Source: Neolewinella aquimaris
GTDB taxonomy: Bacteria; Bacteroidota; Bacteroidia; Chitinophagales; Saprospiraceae
NCBI RefSeq assembly: GCF_014197245.1
Contig: NZ_JACIFF010000006.1
Span: 62,001-126,000, forward strand
Reading direction: 5' to 3'
DNA length: 64,000 nucleotides
The notes below the pieces were generated by a model that searched no databases, was not told the DNA's origin, and was given only the letters and a program-made list of their open reading frames with translations. The translations under genes were made by a program, and so were the position numbers. Below, piece after piece: positions 52,449-61,956 of the stretch; position 1 is the first letter of the stretch; each line of letters opens with the position of its first letter.

Positions 52449-53709
52449 CCCAGCTCTCCGGCCATAGCCACAGCACCAGCGCGCCCGCCCCCAGCGTAGC
52501 CCCCGTTGCCACGATGATGTAAGTAGCGAGCCTGCGCGAGCCCAGGACGACGGCCATGCCGGCCTTGAATACCATGTTGGAGAGGGCGGCAAGGAGGATG
52601 AGCGACCAGCCCCGCTCAGCGGTAAGGCCACCACTGCGAATGGTGTTGCTCAGGCTGAGGGTGATGGCGTCCACGTCGGTAAGGCCGCTAATAATGGCAA
52701 CAACGTAGAGCCCCTGCTGACCGAAATAGTCCTTCACCACCGCAACGGCGAAGATGATGAGCGCGTACAGGCCACCAAAGATCAGGGCAGCCTTGAGCTG
52801 GGCGGGATTGTCGGGATCGGGCAGCTCCTCTTCGTCCTTCTCGGTATTGAACAGGTAGAGGCCCAGGCAAATCAGGGCCATGAAAACCACCATGGCACCC
52901 ATCGGCGGACCGATCACGCCCAGGTGCTGCGGAATAACCACCCCGACCTCGAGCAGTACCCGCACGAAGGAGACGGTGGATGCGATGAAAATGACGAGCG
53001 CCGCCAATCGGCCCGCGCCCTCCGCCCCGGCGGTCCGTTTGGCGTAGGTAACGGTTGTGGCCGTGCTCGAAATCAGGCCACCCAGAATTCCCCCGGCAAT
53101 GGTGCCTACGCCCTTGCCCGCCCACTTATAGATGAAGTAGGCCGTCACGCTGAGTCCGACGATGAGCACGACCATCAGCCAGATCTCGCGGGGGTTGAGC
53201 ACGGCATATGGCCCGTATTCCTCATTGGGCAGCAAGGGTAGAATGATGAAGGCGATCGCGGCCAGTTGCATGATGGCGCGCACGTCTTCCCGCGTCATGC
53301 TGCCGGAAACCCGGTGCAGGGTCCGTTTCAGGGAGAGGAGAATGGCTACCCCCGCCCCGGTGGTTACGGCAACGGAGGTAGGCCCGATGGGTAGAAACGC
53401 TCCGACCAGGAACATGAGGAGGATGGCGATCTCGGTGGTCTGTCCTACGCCGGCATCGTCGTCGGAAAGGCTTTTCCCCCGGACAAAATTGGCCGTTACG
53501 ACCAACAGGCAGAGCGACAACAGGCCACCCACCAGGATCCACGGCGATTCCACCAACTGGTACAGCAGTCCGCAGAGCGTGCCGGTAAGGGTAATGAGTG
53601 GGAAGGTGCGGATGCCCGCGAGTTCGGAATTAGCGCGCTCCCGCTGGAGACCGACCAGCAGACCGAGCCCGAGGGAGGTGGCGAGGTGTAGGAAGGGGGT
53701 GTAGTCCAT
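52438..53709 (-). CDS. MgtC/SapB and DUF4010 domain membrane protein
   Basis: A 423-residue polytopic inner-membrane protein. The ATG at 53709 is preferred; a GTG at 53748 would add 13 residues. The N-terminal MgtC-like domain (about 1-130) has ATSLGLGLLVGLQRERA and AGIRTFPLITLTGTLCG. The DUF4010 domain (about 170-415) follows, with repeated helices and FIASTVSFVRVLLEVGVV, GLTDVDAITLSLSNTIRSG. About a dozen hydrophobic segments are seen. Transport or Mg-related homeostasis is usually proposed for the family but is unproven. Confidence 0.88.
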   Translation of the reverse strand: MDYTPFLHLATSLGLGLLVGLQRERANSELAGIRTFPLITLTGTLCGLLYQLVESPWILVGGLLSLCLLVVTANFVRGKSLSDDDAGVGQTTEIAILLMFLVGAFLPIGPTSVAVTTGAGVAILLSLKRTLHRVSGSMTREDVRAIMQLAAIAFIILPLLPNEEYGPYAVLNPREIWLMVVLIVGLSVTAYFIYKWAGKGVGTIAGGILGGLISSTATTVTYAKRTAGAEGAGRLAALVIFIASTVSFVRVLLEVGVVIPQHLGVIGPPMGAMVVFMALICLGLYLFNTEKDEEELPDPDNPAQLKAALIFGGLYALIIFAVAVVKDYFGQQGLYVVAIISGLTDVDAITLSLSNTIRSGGLTAERGWSLILLAALSNMVFKAGMAVVLGSRRLATYIIVATGATLGAGALVLWLWPESWVIG

Positions 53710-53913
53710 GTCGGAAAATGAAAGCCCGGCACCGGCCGCGGGGTTCACCAGGGTTCACTCTCTTCGGCCGATCTTCACGGGAGCTACTGCGCGTACGATT
53801 TTATGCTCCTAACATACCGCTAAAACGTAGCCTACGGCAGTAAAAATTTGTCCGGCGGTAATGCGGGTATTGCGCCCCCCTGTTGCACTTTGGTGGTCCC
53901 GGCAGGCTGCGTA

Positions 53914-53921
53914 TATATTTG
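53914..53921 (+). promoter_or_regulatory. Bacteroidota -7 box (TATATTTG), predicted leaderless start
   Basis: Exact TAnnTTTG match 5 nt before the ATG at 53927, with a TTTG at 53889-53892 as a possible -33 element (21-nt spacer). Confidence 0.7.
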
Positions 53922-53926
53922 TGGCT

Positions 53927-54583
53927 ATGGAACCTGCCGCATCTGAATCGTCGCGGGACGTCTCCCGGCCTACCGAAGGCGGGACAGCCGCGCCCGTTCC
54001 GCAGACACAGCGGCGGTTTGCGGTTGACCGTTCTGACGTGATCGCCCTCATCGCACTGGTGGTCAGTCTCGTCGGTACCATCGTTGCCGTCCGGGAAACG
54101 CAAATCCTTCAGGAACAGCAGGCCCTGATGGATGCCCAGAAATCGGCCAGCGTACTTCCCTACGTGAACTCGGATAAGCGCTTTGAGATAAGGGGGGACA
54201 CCATCACCCGGGTTACCATGACGGTGATAAACACCGGCGTCGGACCGGCACTCCTGAGCAAACTGAGCATTACGCTCGATGGGGACCCCGTTTCCGCCGC
54301 CTCCCTCGAGGACCGCATCAACGAACGCTATCCCGGAATGGCCATGACCCAACTATTCAGCAATACCATCGACGGGGGCATCCTTCCGGTGGGTGAGGAA
54401 GTCGCCTTGTTTACCCTAAGATTCGACCTGAGGGAAATGGATTTTACCACCGTGACCCAGTTTATGGGCCGGGTTAAAGTAGAAATATGTTATTGCAGCG
54501 TGTACGGTGCCTGCTGGAATTACCGGGAGACGGGATGGAATGAACGTAGTACGGACTGTTCACTGCCTGTGCAGGTGGGGTGA
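53927..54583 (+). CDS. Membrane protein of unknown function
   Basis: A 218-residue protein without a recognised family. The ATG at 53927 is used because a TATATTTG promoter box lies just upstream, inside the longer frame that starts at 53861. The N-terminal 40 residues are polar and Ser/Pro-rich. One membrane helix follows (DVIALIALVVSLVGTIVAV), then a short coiled segment (ETQILQEQQALMDAQKSA), then a beta-rich domain (SDKRFEIRGDTITRVTMTVINTG-type) with two or three cysteines near the end (ICYCSVYGACWNY). It is probably a small extracytoplasmic-domain protein. It is divergent from the DUF4010 gene. Confidence 0.6.
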   Translation: MEPAASESSRDVSRPTEGGTAAPVPQTQRRFAVDRSDVIALIALVVSLVGTIVAVRETQILQEQQALMDAQKSASVLPYVNSDKRFEIRGDTITRVTMTVINTGVGPALLSKLSITLDGDPVSAASLEDRINERYPGMAMTQLFSNTIDGGILPVGEEVALFTLRFDLREMDFTTVTQFMGRVKVEICYCSVYGACWNYRETGWNERSTDCSLPVQVG

Positions 54584-54640
54584 GAGGGTGAGGGGGTGAG
54601 GGAGAGAAGGATTGAGGGGGTGAAGGATTGAGGGGGTGGC
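54584..54640. repeat. G-rich repeat related to the 44-kb array
   Basis: Tandem TGAGGGGG/GTGAAGGATTG units. AGGGGGTGAAGGATTG at 54615-54630 is the complement of the 16-bp unit at 44050-44097 with one mismatch. It fills most of the 102 bp before the yyaL start. Confidence 0.75.
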
Positions 54641-54685
54641 GAACTCATTGACCCGCCGTCCACTTTACTACCAAAGCTTACTTTT

Positions 54686-56695
54686 ATGAACCGCCTCCAA
54701 CACGAAACCAGCCCCTACCTGCTGCAACACGCCCACAACCCCGTAGACTGGTATCCCTGGGGCGGCGAAGCGCTGGAGCGGGCCAAACGGGAAGACAAGC
54801 CCATCCTGGTCAGCATCGGCTACTCCACCTGCCACTGGTGCCACGTGATGGAGCGCGAGAGCTTTGAGGTGGAAGCTACCGCGGAAGTGATGAACGAGCA
54901 CTTCGTGTGCATCAAAGTGGACCGGGAAGAACGGCCCGACGTCGACCAGGTTTATATGGATGCCTGTCAGGCCATCAGCGGTGGGGGAGGGTGGCCCCTG
55001 AACGCCTTCCTGCTGCCCGATGCGCGCCCCTTCTATGCCGGTACCTACTACCCGCCGGAACGGAAGTACAACCGGCCCTCCTGGACCGAATTGCTGCTCC
55101 ACATCGCCAAAACTTACCGGGAGGACCGCCCGAGCCTCGAAGAGCAGGCCGAAAACCTGGTCAATAACATCAGCAGCGGCGGCGACCGGTTGCTGGGACT
55201 GGAGCGCCAAACGCAAGGCATCGATACCCTGATGGAAAACCTGCGCAAGAACTACGACAGTGCCCGCGGGGGATTCGGTGGTGCACCGAAATTCCCGATG
55301 AGCCAGTCCCTGGAGCTCCTGCTGGCCCACGGCGTGCTCTCCGGCAACAACAACGATGTGTTCCAGGCCGGACACAGCATGCGCGCCATGCTTGCCGGCG
55401 GCATCTACGATCAGATTGGCGGCGGATTCAGTCGGTACACGGTAGATGCCAATTGGCGGGTGCCCCACTTCGAGAAAATGCTCTACGACAACGCACTTCT
55501 GCTGCGCCTCCTCGGCAAACTCCAACTCGTCACCCCCGACCCCCGCTACCTGCAGGCCATCGAGGAAACTACCGACTGGCTACAGGCGGAGATGTCCCTA
55601 CCCGACGGTGGCTACCGCGCCGCCCTGGATGCCGACAGTGAGGGGGTGGAGGGAAAGTACTACGTCTGGCAGTACGATGAACTTCGTGACCTATTACCCC
55701 CCGAAGACGCTGACCTGGTGGCGGACTTTTACGGCATCACTCCCGAAGGCAACTGGGAAGAGGAGCGCACCAACATTCCCTACCGACCCGGGCCCCTACC
55801 GGTGGTGACCGACCTGCCCGTCGACGTAGCCGTAGCCAAGATCGCTAATGCCCGCCGTATCCTGGCCGACGTCCGGCGAATGCGGATTACCCCCGGTGCC
55901 GACGACAAACTGATCCTACAGTGGAACGCTCTGCTGGTATCCGGTTGGTCGTGGTGCTACCGGGCCACCGGTGACGAACGTTACCTAACCCTGGCTACCG
56001 AGCTGTACGCCGCGCTGACCGATCAACTAAATAGTGACGGGCGCTGGTACCGCAACCGCACCTCCGGGCAACTCGGTGCGCCCGCCTTTCTTGACGACTA
56101 CGCCGCGCTGGCTTCGGCGGCCCTGGATCTCGGCGAGGTTACCTTTTCCCTCGATTACGGACTAAAGGACGCGCGTGAGTTGGTCGATCACGTGCTGGAA
56201 ACCTTTTCCGACGCTGAAGACCGTATGTTTTACCTACGCCCACCGAACGAAAGCGAACTGCCTGTAACCACCAAGGACTTTTACGATAATGCTCTGCCCA
56301 GCGGCAATTCCCAGATGGCCCACAACCTGTACCGACTAGGACGGCTCACCGGAGAGGACCGCTACGAAACGCGGGCCAACCGCATGGTGGAAGCCATGGC
56401 CGGTGCGATAGAGCGCTATCCCACCAGTTTTGCCGGTTGGGGACTTACTGCTTTGCTTATGCAATCCGACGCGCGCGAACTGGTCGTCACCGGGGAGGGC
56501 GCGCGGCGCGCCGCGCGGGAATTCTTGTCGGACTACCGACCCGGCTTACTGATCGTTGCGTCCGAAGTGCCACGGGACGATGTTCCCCTGCTAGCGAATC
56601 GTTACATTACTGAACTTCGCTACTTTGTGTGCGAGAACCAGACCTGCCGAATCCCGGTTGGTAGCAGCGATGCCGCCCGCCAACTTTTGAACTGA
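54686..56695 (+). CDS. YyaL/spermatogenesis-associated protein 20-like (DUF255) protein
   Basis: A 669-residue protein with an N-terminal thioredoxin-fold DUF255 domain (1 to about 160) and a C-terminal alpha/alpha-toroid related to GlcNAc epimerase/glycosidase folds. Family signature: [38 protein letters not shown] (CHWC redox-like motif), [28 protein letters not shown] and later [11 protein letters not shown]. Widely conserved; exact activity unsettled. It precedes the PorP/SprF gene by 6 bp. The G-rich repeat lies upstream. Confidence 0.93.
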   Translation: MNRLQHETSPYLLQHAHNPVDWYPWGGEALERAKREDKPILVSIGYSTCHWCHVMERESFEVEATAEVMNEHFVCIKVDREERPDVDQVYMDACQAISGGGGWPLNAFLLPDARPFYAGTYYPPERKYNRPSWTELLLHIAKTYREDRPSLEEQAENLVNNISSGGDRLLGLERQTQGIDTLMENLRKNYDSARGGFGGAPKFPMSQSLELLLAHGVLSGNNNDVFQAGHSMRAMLAGGIYDQIGGGFSRYTVDANWRVPHFEKMLYDNALLLRLLGKLQLVTPDPRYLQAIEETTDWLQAEMSLPDGGYRAALDADSEGVEGKYYVWQYDELRDLLPPEDADLVADFYGITPEGNWEEERTNIPYRPGPLPVVTDLPVDVAVAKIANARRILADVRRMRITPGADDKLILQWNALLVSGWSWCYRATGDERYLTLATELYAALTDQLNSDGRWYRNRTSGQLGAPAFLDDYAALASAALDLGEVTFSLDYGLKDARELVDHVLETFSDAEDRMFYLRPPNESELPVTTKDFYDNALPSGNSQMAHNLYRLGRLTGEDRYETRANRMVEAMAGAIERYPTSFAGWGLTALLMQSDARELVVTGEGARRAAREFLSDYRPGLLIVASEVPRDDVPLLANRYITELRYFVCENQTCRIPVGSSDAARQLLN

Positions 56696-56701
56696 TCGTC
56701 C

Positions 56702-57673
56702 ATGACCCAAAAACTACTACCGGTTTTTCTCCTGCTACTGCTAGGTGGGTCCGTGGCTGCGCAGCAATTTGCCCAGTACAGCTTATTCTGGTTGGACCCC
56801 GTTCAGTTCAATCCCGGTTACGCCGGTCTAGACAACAGCCTGAGCGTTACCGGCACGTACCGAACGCAGTGGACCGGCCTCGACGGGCAACCCAGCGGAC
56901 AGCGGGTGAGTGCTCACCTGCCGGTCTATTTTCTCAGTAGTGGGTTCGGGGTCGAGGCCGAACGCGACGAAATCGGAGCACGTCAGCTCAATCGCTTCGG
57001 CGTGACCTGGAACTACCAACTGGTGCGTCCCTCGGCCGTATGGTCGGTGGGGCTGTCGGGGCGCTACCTCCAAATGAGCCTCGATGGGGCGCGGCTGCGG
57101 ACCTCCGACGGGACGTACGAACTGCCGGGGAGCATCATTCACAACGACGATCTGCTCCCTACGGGCAACGAGGGGGCGGGCACCTTTACCGTGGATGCCG
57201 GGCTGTATTACCAGGCCGATCGCCTGGAGGGCGGCATCTCCGTACGCAACCTCAATGAGGGGGTACTGGCCTTTCCCGGGCTGGACTACCGCTTCGGGCG
57301 ACAGTACCACGGTTATCTTCGGGCCCGCTTCGATCTTTTGCGGGCCTGGGAGGTTCTTCCAATGGTCTTTGCCGTAAGCGATGGTACCCAGCATCAGTTG
57401 AGTTTTGGTGCCATTGCCCGGTACAATGAGAATATTTTTGCCGGTGCTGCCTATCGTGGCTACAATAATCAGACCTCGGACGCGATTGTAATAATGGCCG
57501 GCATGAACCTTTCCGAAAAGATCACGCTGGCCTACGCTTACGATCTTACGCTTTCCGACCTGCGTAGCGTGCAGGACGGCAGTCATGAGATCACGCTCAA
57601 GTACAACTTGCGGAAACGCATCGGTGCGGGGGTGCCGCCGCCCATTATCTTTAACCCACGAACCAAACAATGA
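56702..57673 (+). CDS. PorP/SprF family type IX secretion system membrane protein
   Basis: Outer-membrane beta-barrel of the PorP/SprF family, 323 residues, involved in T9SS export or in attaching particular cargo. The signal peptide ends at VAAQ. Family features are QYSLFWLDPVQFNPGYAG at the mature start, GTYRTQWTGLDGQP, LPVYFLSSGFGVE, LYYQADRLEGGISVRNL and a C-terminal strand AYAYDLTLSDLRSV. The gene starts 6 bp after yyaL, and the SUMF1-type lipoprotein gene follows after 150 bp, resembling the porP-porK order known from T9SS operons. Confidence 0.92.
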   Translation: MTQKLLPVFLLLLLGGSVAAQQFAQYSLFWLDPVQFNPGYAGLDNSLSVTGTYRTQWTGLDGQPSGQRVSAHLPVYFLSSGFGVEAERDEIGARQLNRFGVTWNYQLVRPSAVWSVGLSGRYLQMSLDGARLRTSDGTYELPGSIIHNDDLLPTGNEGAGTFTVDAGLYYQADRLEGGISVRNLNEGVLAFPGLDYRFGRQYHGYLRARFDLLRAWEVLPMVFAVSDGTQHQLSFGAIARYNENIFAGAAYRGYNNQTSDAIVIMAGMNLSEKITLAYAYDLTLSDLRSVQDGSHEITLKYNLRKRIGAGVPPPIIFNPRTKQ

Positions 57674-57823
57674 TCGCCTTTGTCGCCTTGCCGCGATTTC
57701 GTCGGTCTATCTGTTAAACTTTGTTCCGTGGTACCTGCTACGATACTAACCATGTTTTTACCTTCGTTTCCCCCACAACTATCCGCTCCATTGAAAATTC
57801 AAAGGACAATTCCGGTCTCGCGT

Positions 57824-59056
57824 ATGAAAACCGTTCTACAAACAATCTTCGCCGTCTCCGTAATGGCTATTGCGCTGTCCAGCTGTGGCGGTGGTAGGGA
57901 AACCGGCGAGCTCGTCGGCGATCTCAATCGTCCCACCTGGAAGGGGGTGCAGCCCTACGGAATGGTCTACGTTCCCGCGGGCACCGTCCACATCGGTAAC
58001 AACGATCAGGACATCACCGGCACCTTCATCCAACGTCCCAAGTCCGTTACGATCAACGGATTCTACATGGACGATACGGAGATCTCCAACAACGAATACC
58101 GCCAGTTCATGAACTGGGTCCGGGACTCGATCGCCCACGTCATCCTCGGTGACGTCGACGAGAACGGCAACATCGACTGGGAACTGCCCATCGATTACAC
58201 CGACGAATCCCTCGCCGAGCTCTACCTCGAAGAGTACTATGCTGGCAAGAAGCAGGTGAATACGAATCTGTACGAGTACACTTACAGTGAGGTGGACTGG
58301 ACCGAAGCCGCTATGGCCCGCCCCCGCGGTGACGATGGACAGGGCATCACGGATTACATCACGGAGAAGACGGTGAACGTCTATCCCGACACCTTAGTCT
58401 GGGTACGCGATTTCGCCTACGCCTACAATGAGCCGATGGCCCGCGTTTACTTCAGCCACCCGGCTTACGACAACTACCCCGTGGTCGGTATCGACTGGCA
58501 CATGGCCCGCGCCTTTAGCTTCTGGCGTACGACTCTCTGGAATACCTACAACGAAAATGCCCTGATCGAAAACTTCCGCCTCCCCACGGAGTACGAATTC
58601 GAATACGCCGCCCGCGGTGGTAAGGAAAACGCTCCCTTCCCCTGGGGTGGCCCCTACGCCCGCAACAGCAAGGGCTGTCTGCTGGCTAACTTCAAGCCCG
58701 GACGGGGCAACTACGCCGACGACGGCGGCTCCTACACCGTACCGGTCGATGCCTACTACCCCAACGACTACGGCCTCTACAATATGGCCGGCAACGTTGC
58801 CGAATGGACCATCACCGCCTTCCAGGAGAACGCCACCAGCTTCGTCCACGACTTCAACCCCGATATCCGCTACAACGCCAAGGACGATGACCCCATCTCC
58901 TACAAGCGTAAGGTGATTCGCGGCGGCAGCTGGAAGGACATCAGCTTCTACCTCCAGAACGGCACCCGTACCTACGAATACCAGGACACGACCAAGTCCT
59001 ACATCGGCTTCCGCAACGTCATGTCGTTCACCGGCCGCTCCATCAACGACTTCTAG
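57824..59056 (+). CDS. SUMF1/formylglycine-generating-enzyme-like lipoprotein, GldK/PorK (or GldJ) type
   Basis: A 410-residue lipoprotein with a SUMF1/FGE-like fold; homologous GldK/PorK proteins form the periplasmic ring of the T9SS. The ATG at 57824 gives lipobox ALSSC (Cys23). Family features: PYGMVYVPAGTVHIGNNDQD, GFYMDDTEISNNEYRQFMNW, YNEPMARVYFSHPAYDNYPV, FRLPTEYEFEYAARGG, GLYNMAGNVAEWT and VIRGGSWKD. Key cysteines of true FGE enzymes are not evident, so a structural role fits. GldK is favoured by the porP neighbour, but no gldL, gldM or gldN follows; GldJ is the alternative. A terminator follows directly. Confidence 0.85.
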   Translation: MKTVLQTIFAVSVMAIALSSCGGGRETGELVGDLNRPTWKGVQPYGMVYVPAGTVHIGNNDQDITGTFIQRPKSVTINGFYMDDTEISNNEYRQFMNWVRDSIAHVILGDVDENGNIDWELPIDYTDESLAELYLEEYYAGKKQVNTNLYEYTYSEVDWTEAAMARPRGDDGQGITDYITEKTVNVYPDTLVWVRDFAYAYNEPMARVYFSHPAYDNYPVVGIDWHMARAFSFWRTTLWNTYNENALIENFRLPTEYEFEYAARGGKENAPFPWGGPYARNSKGCLLANFKPGRGNYADDGGSYTVPVDAYYPNDYGLYNMAGNVAEWTITAFQENATSFVHDFNPDIRYNAKDDDPISYKRKVIRGGSWKDISFYLQNGTRTYEYQDTTKSYIGFRNVMSFTGRSINDF

Positions 59057-59078
59057 TCGAGCAGAACCAACCTACCTT

Positions 59079-59111
59079 AACGGCCGCACTCCACCCGGGG
59101 GCGGCCGTTTT
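59079..59111 (+). terminator. Rho-independent terminator after the GldK-like gene
   Basis: Nine-base perfect stem AACGGCCGC/GCGGCCGTT (59079-59087 and 59101-59109), 13-nt loop, then a short T-run. It ends 9 bp before the queG start codon. Confidence 0.85.
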
Positions 59112-59120
59112 GTATTTGCC

Positions 59121-60050
59121 ATGAATCCTACCCAACTCGCTACCCACATCAAACGGACGGCCCACGACCTGGGCTTCTCCTTCGTGGGCATTGCCGCGGC
59201 GGAGCGAATGGAACCCGAGGAGCGGCGCCTGGAAGAGTGGCTCAACGCCGGACACCACGGCAGCATGCGGTGGATGGAAAACCACTTCGATAAGCGGGTG
59301 GATCCCACGAAACTGGTCCCCGGAGCCAAATCCGTCGTCTCCCTCCTCTACAACTACTTCCCCGCCGACGACTCCCCCAGCCGGGAAACGCCCAAAATTG
59401 CCCGCTATGCCTACGGAGAAGACTACCATACCGTAGTGAAGGCCAAACTGCGGGAGTGGGTTGGTCGCCTGGAAGAAACAATCGGCAGCCCCATCGACGG
59501 CCGCGTTTTCGTCGACAGCGCCCCGGTACTGGAACGCGACTGGGCGGCCCGCGCGGGAGCCGGCTGGACGGGCAAGAACACCCTGCTCATCAACCCCAAA
59601 GCGGGTAGTTACTTTTTTCTCGCCGAACTGATCTCCGACCTGGAGCCCGCTCCGGACAGCCGCATCCGCGATCACTGCGGCACCTGCACCCGGTGCATCG
59701 ATGCCTGCCCGACGGAGGCCATCAGTCCGGAGGGGTACCTCGTCGATGGCAGCAAGTGCATCAGTTACCTCACAATTGAACTCCGGGAGGCCATACCGGA
59801 AGAATTTGCCGGTCGGATGGAGGGCTGGGCCTTCGGTTGCGACATCTGTCAGGAAGTTTGTCCCTGGAACCGCTTCAGCCAGCCCCATAGCGAACCCGCC
59901 TTCGCTCCTAACCCCGAGCTGCCGAACATGGGGAAGCGGGAGTGGCGGGAAATGACGGAGGAGGTATTCCGCAGGGTCTTCAGGAAGTCGGCGGTAAAGC
60001 GCACGAAATTTAGCGGCCTACGCCGCAACCTCGACTTTCTAGAAGGATGA
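59121..60050 (+). CDS. queG: Epoxyqueuosine reductase
   Basis: Cobalamin-dependent iron-sulfur enzyme that reduces epoxyqueuosine to queuosine in tRNA, 309 residues. N-terminal region starts with KRTAHDLGFSFVGIAAAE and includes SVVSLLYNYFP. GVDSAPVLER-type active sequence appears as FVDSAPVLERDWAARAGAGW with a following TGKNTLLI. Two [4Fe-4S] clusters: CGTCTRCIDACPTEAI and GCDICQEVCPWNRF. Length and motif order match QueG. No other queuosine gene is in the window. It converges on lspA with a 12-bp overlap. Confidence 0.95.
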   Translation: MNPTQLATHIKRTAHDLGFSFVGIAAAERMEPEERRLEEWLNAGHHGSMRWMENHFDKRVDPTKLVPGAKSVVSLLYNYFPADDSPSRETPKIARYAYGEDYHTVVKAKLREWVGRLEETIGSPIDGRVFVDSAPVLERDWAARAGAGWTGKNTLLINPKAGSYFFLAELISDLEPAPDSRIRDHCGTCTRCIDACPTEAISPEGYLVDGSKCISYLTIELREAIPEEFAGRMEGWAFGCDICQEVCPWNRFSQPHSEPAFAPNPELPNMGKREWREMTEEVFRRVFRKSAVKRTKFSGLRRNLDFLEG

Positions 60051-60566
60051 GGGTTCTTCCTCCGCCTGGTGTACCGGCTCCGGCTTTTGGGGACGCAGCG
60101 CGAAGGGAAGCATAATGAACATGCCGGCCATGATGGCCATATCGGCTACGTTGAAAATGCCGGTCTGCAGCCCGAAGGCCTTCAGGTGCAACATATCCAC
60201 CACGTGGCCGTAAAGTAGCCGGTCGACGATATTGCTCAATCCACCGCCCACGATGAGGGCCAGGGCCACAACCTGCCAGCGGTTGAGCAGCTTCTCGCGA
60301 AAGATGTAGTACAGCAGGGCAACCAGTAGGATCGCCGGAAATAGATTAAGGAGGATCGGCCGCCAGAAATCGTTGAGCCCCGAGCCGATGCTCAGGAAGG
60401 CTCCCGTATTGTGCACGTGCGTCAGGCGCAACACATTGCCGAAGAAGAACTGATCCGGCTCCCCCTGCAGGTGAACGGTGGCGAGATACTTCGTCCACTG
60501 ATCCAATCCCACCGATATAATAATGACGGTAAGAACGACCAGCAGCCGTGATTTGAAAGTTTTCAT
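60039..60566 (-). CDS. lspA: Lipoprotein signal peptidase (signal peptidase II)
   Basis: Inner-membrane aspartyl protease that cleaves prolipoproteins before the acylated cysteine, 175 residues. Four membrane helices are visible (about 8-25, 66-82, 89-107, 137-157). Conserved motifs: SVGLDQWTKYLA, THVHNTGAFLSIG, and GGGLSNIVDRLLYGHVVDML with the two catalytic aspartates. The ATG at 60566 is used; a TACCTTTG promoter box covers 60572-60579, which excludes the GTG at 60572 as start. A C-terminal acidic tail (EPVHQAEEEPSSF) extends beyond the usual end. Confidence 0.95.
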   Translation of the reverse strand: MKTFKSRLLVVLTVIIISVGLDQWTKYLATVHLQGEPDQFFFGNVLRLTHVHNTGAFLSIGSGLNDFWRPILLNLFPAILLVALLYYIFREKLLNRWQVVALALIVGGGLSNIVDRLLYGHVVDMLHLKAFGLQTGIFNVADMAIMAGMFIMLPFALRPQKPEPVHQAEEEPSSF

Positions 60567-60571
60567 CCGCA

Positions 60572-60579
60572 CAAAGGTA
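60572..60579 (-). promoter_or_regulatory. Bacteroidota -7 box (TACCTTTG) of lspA, predicted leaderless start
   Basis: Exact TAnnTTTG match, 5 nt before the lspA ATG. Same box and spacing as at 29147-29154. Confidence 0.7.
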
Positions 60580-60606
60580 AAGAGGATTCTGCCAAGGATG
60601 CCGCCG

Positions 60607-61956
60607 CTACTTCACCCCCAGCACCTCCGCTAGTTTGCGCTCCAGATCACGACCCCGCAGGTTGCGCGCCAGAATATTGCCGTCGCGGTCGAGCAGGACG
60701 GTCTGGGGAATGCTGGTCACTCCGTAGAGCTGACCGTATTCACTCTTCCACCCCCGCAGATCGGAGACGTGCAACCACGTAAGTTTGTCGGCGGCAATGG
60801 CATTTTCCCACCGGTCCTTGCGGTCGTCGAGGCTCACCCCGAGAATCTCGAAGCCTTCGTCTTTGTACTTGTTGTACATCCTGACCACGTTGGGATTCTC
60901 CCGGCGGCACGGACCGCACCAGCTGGCCCAGAAATCGAGCAGCACGACTTTGCCGCGCAGGCTTTCCAAACTGATCTCCCCTCCGTCGGGGGTACTTGCC
61001 GTGAACAGGGGGGCCGGTGCTCCGATAGCGGAACTGCGCAATGGAGCCGTCTGTTGCCGTAGGGCAGCGATGGGGTCCGGATATGCATCCGCGTATTCCT
61101 CGATCAGCTGATCGGCTACTTCCAGTCCGGCCGGGTGTTTCTTGGTGAGCAGGGAAGCAAGGGCACCACTACGGGCCATAAAACGGGCACGGCTACCCGC
61201 GGGCCAGCGTCCGGTTTGCTCAAGCACCGCCTCCGTAAGCCGGTCGGCCGGTAGGGCCCTCAGTAAATTATCGGTGAAGTTGCGACCACCTTCGTAGGTC
61301 CAGGCCAGATCGTCGTAGCCCGAATCCCCGAAGTCAACGAACTGAAAGAAGGTGCCGATGTAGTGATCTAACTGGTTGGCGTACTGACCCTCTTCCGCGG
61401 AGTAGTGACTCAGATAGGTATTGAGGCTGGCGATACGCCCGAGAATGGGGTAGGCCTCCTTTAGCTGCTGCACCAATTGCCGTTTTTCCTCATCCAGTTC
61501 CCGCATGGCTTCCCTGCCATCCCGGTTCACCCGCTCGTCGCGCACCACTTCGATGTCCTGGACCAGGGTCGAATAGCGCTCGTTTTGCTCGTCGAACGTC
61601 GCCTTGAGCTGGGTATAGGCCGCGTTGATCGGGCTGCTGGCTACGGTGGCCTGCCGCATCTGTCCGCAACTTCCCTCCACTTCGATCGTGTCGCCTCCCG
61701 TCAGAATAAGGGGCAGGGCATCAGCGGGTGTGGGGCCCAGGTACCGAAATACCGGCTCGTCGACGGACACGCTAGCCGACTGGTCGCCGCGCTCGTTCTG
61801 TTCCAGTACGGCCACCGGCTCGAATCCGAAGCCGGTAAAGGCATACACCTGCAGGGGGATAGCACAGCCCTCCACCGCAGCCAGGATGGTAACCTCGCCC
61901 TGCGCGCCGAGCGACAGCGCAGTGAATACCGTAAGAATCGTCGCAACACATTTCAT
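60607..61956 (-). CDS. TlpA/ResA-like thioredoxin-domain protein
   Basis: Exported thiol-disulfide reductase of the AhpC/TSA-Redoxin type, 449 residues. A signal peptide (to LSLGAQG) and a long N-terminal domain (DUF4369-like beta region, then helical, about 25-310) precede the thioredoxin domain (about 315-449), with VVLLDFWASWCGPCRRENP (CxxC pair), GVSLDDRKDRWENAI and SIPQTVLLDRDGNI. Such two-part proteins are common in Bacteroidota envelopes. A TAAATTCG box lies 4 nt before the ATG. lspA follows on the same strand. Confidence 0.9.
   Translation of the reverse strand: MKCVATILTVFTALSLGAQGEVTILAAVEGCAIPLQVYAFTGFGFEPVAVLEQNERGDQSASVSVDEPVFRYLGPTPADALPLILTGGDTIEVEGSCGQMRQATVASSPINAAYTQLKATFDEQNERYSTLVQDIEVVRDERVNRDGREAMRELDEEKRQLVQQLKEAYPILGRIASLNTYLSHYSAEEGQYANQLDHYIGTFFQFVDFGDSGYDDLAWTYEGGRNFTDNLLRALPADRLTEAVLEQTGRWPAGSRARFMARSGALASLLTKKHPAGLEVADQLIEEYADAYPDPIAALRQQTAPLRSSAIGAPAPLFTASTPDGGEISLESLRGKVVLLDFWASWCGPCRRENPNVVRMYNKYKDEGFEILGVSLDDRKDRWENAIAADKLTWLHVSDLRGWKSEYGQLYGVTSIPQTVLLDRDGNILARNLRGRDLERKLAEVLGVK

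Noticed and set aside
56702-57673. Considering the PorP gene as a porin for nutrient import
   Set aside because: The N-terminal QYSLFWLDPVQFNPGYAG pattern and barrel signature fit PorP/SprF much better.
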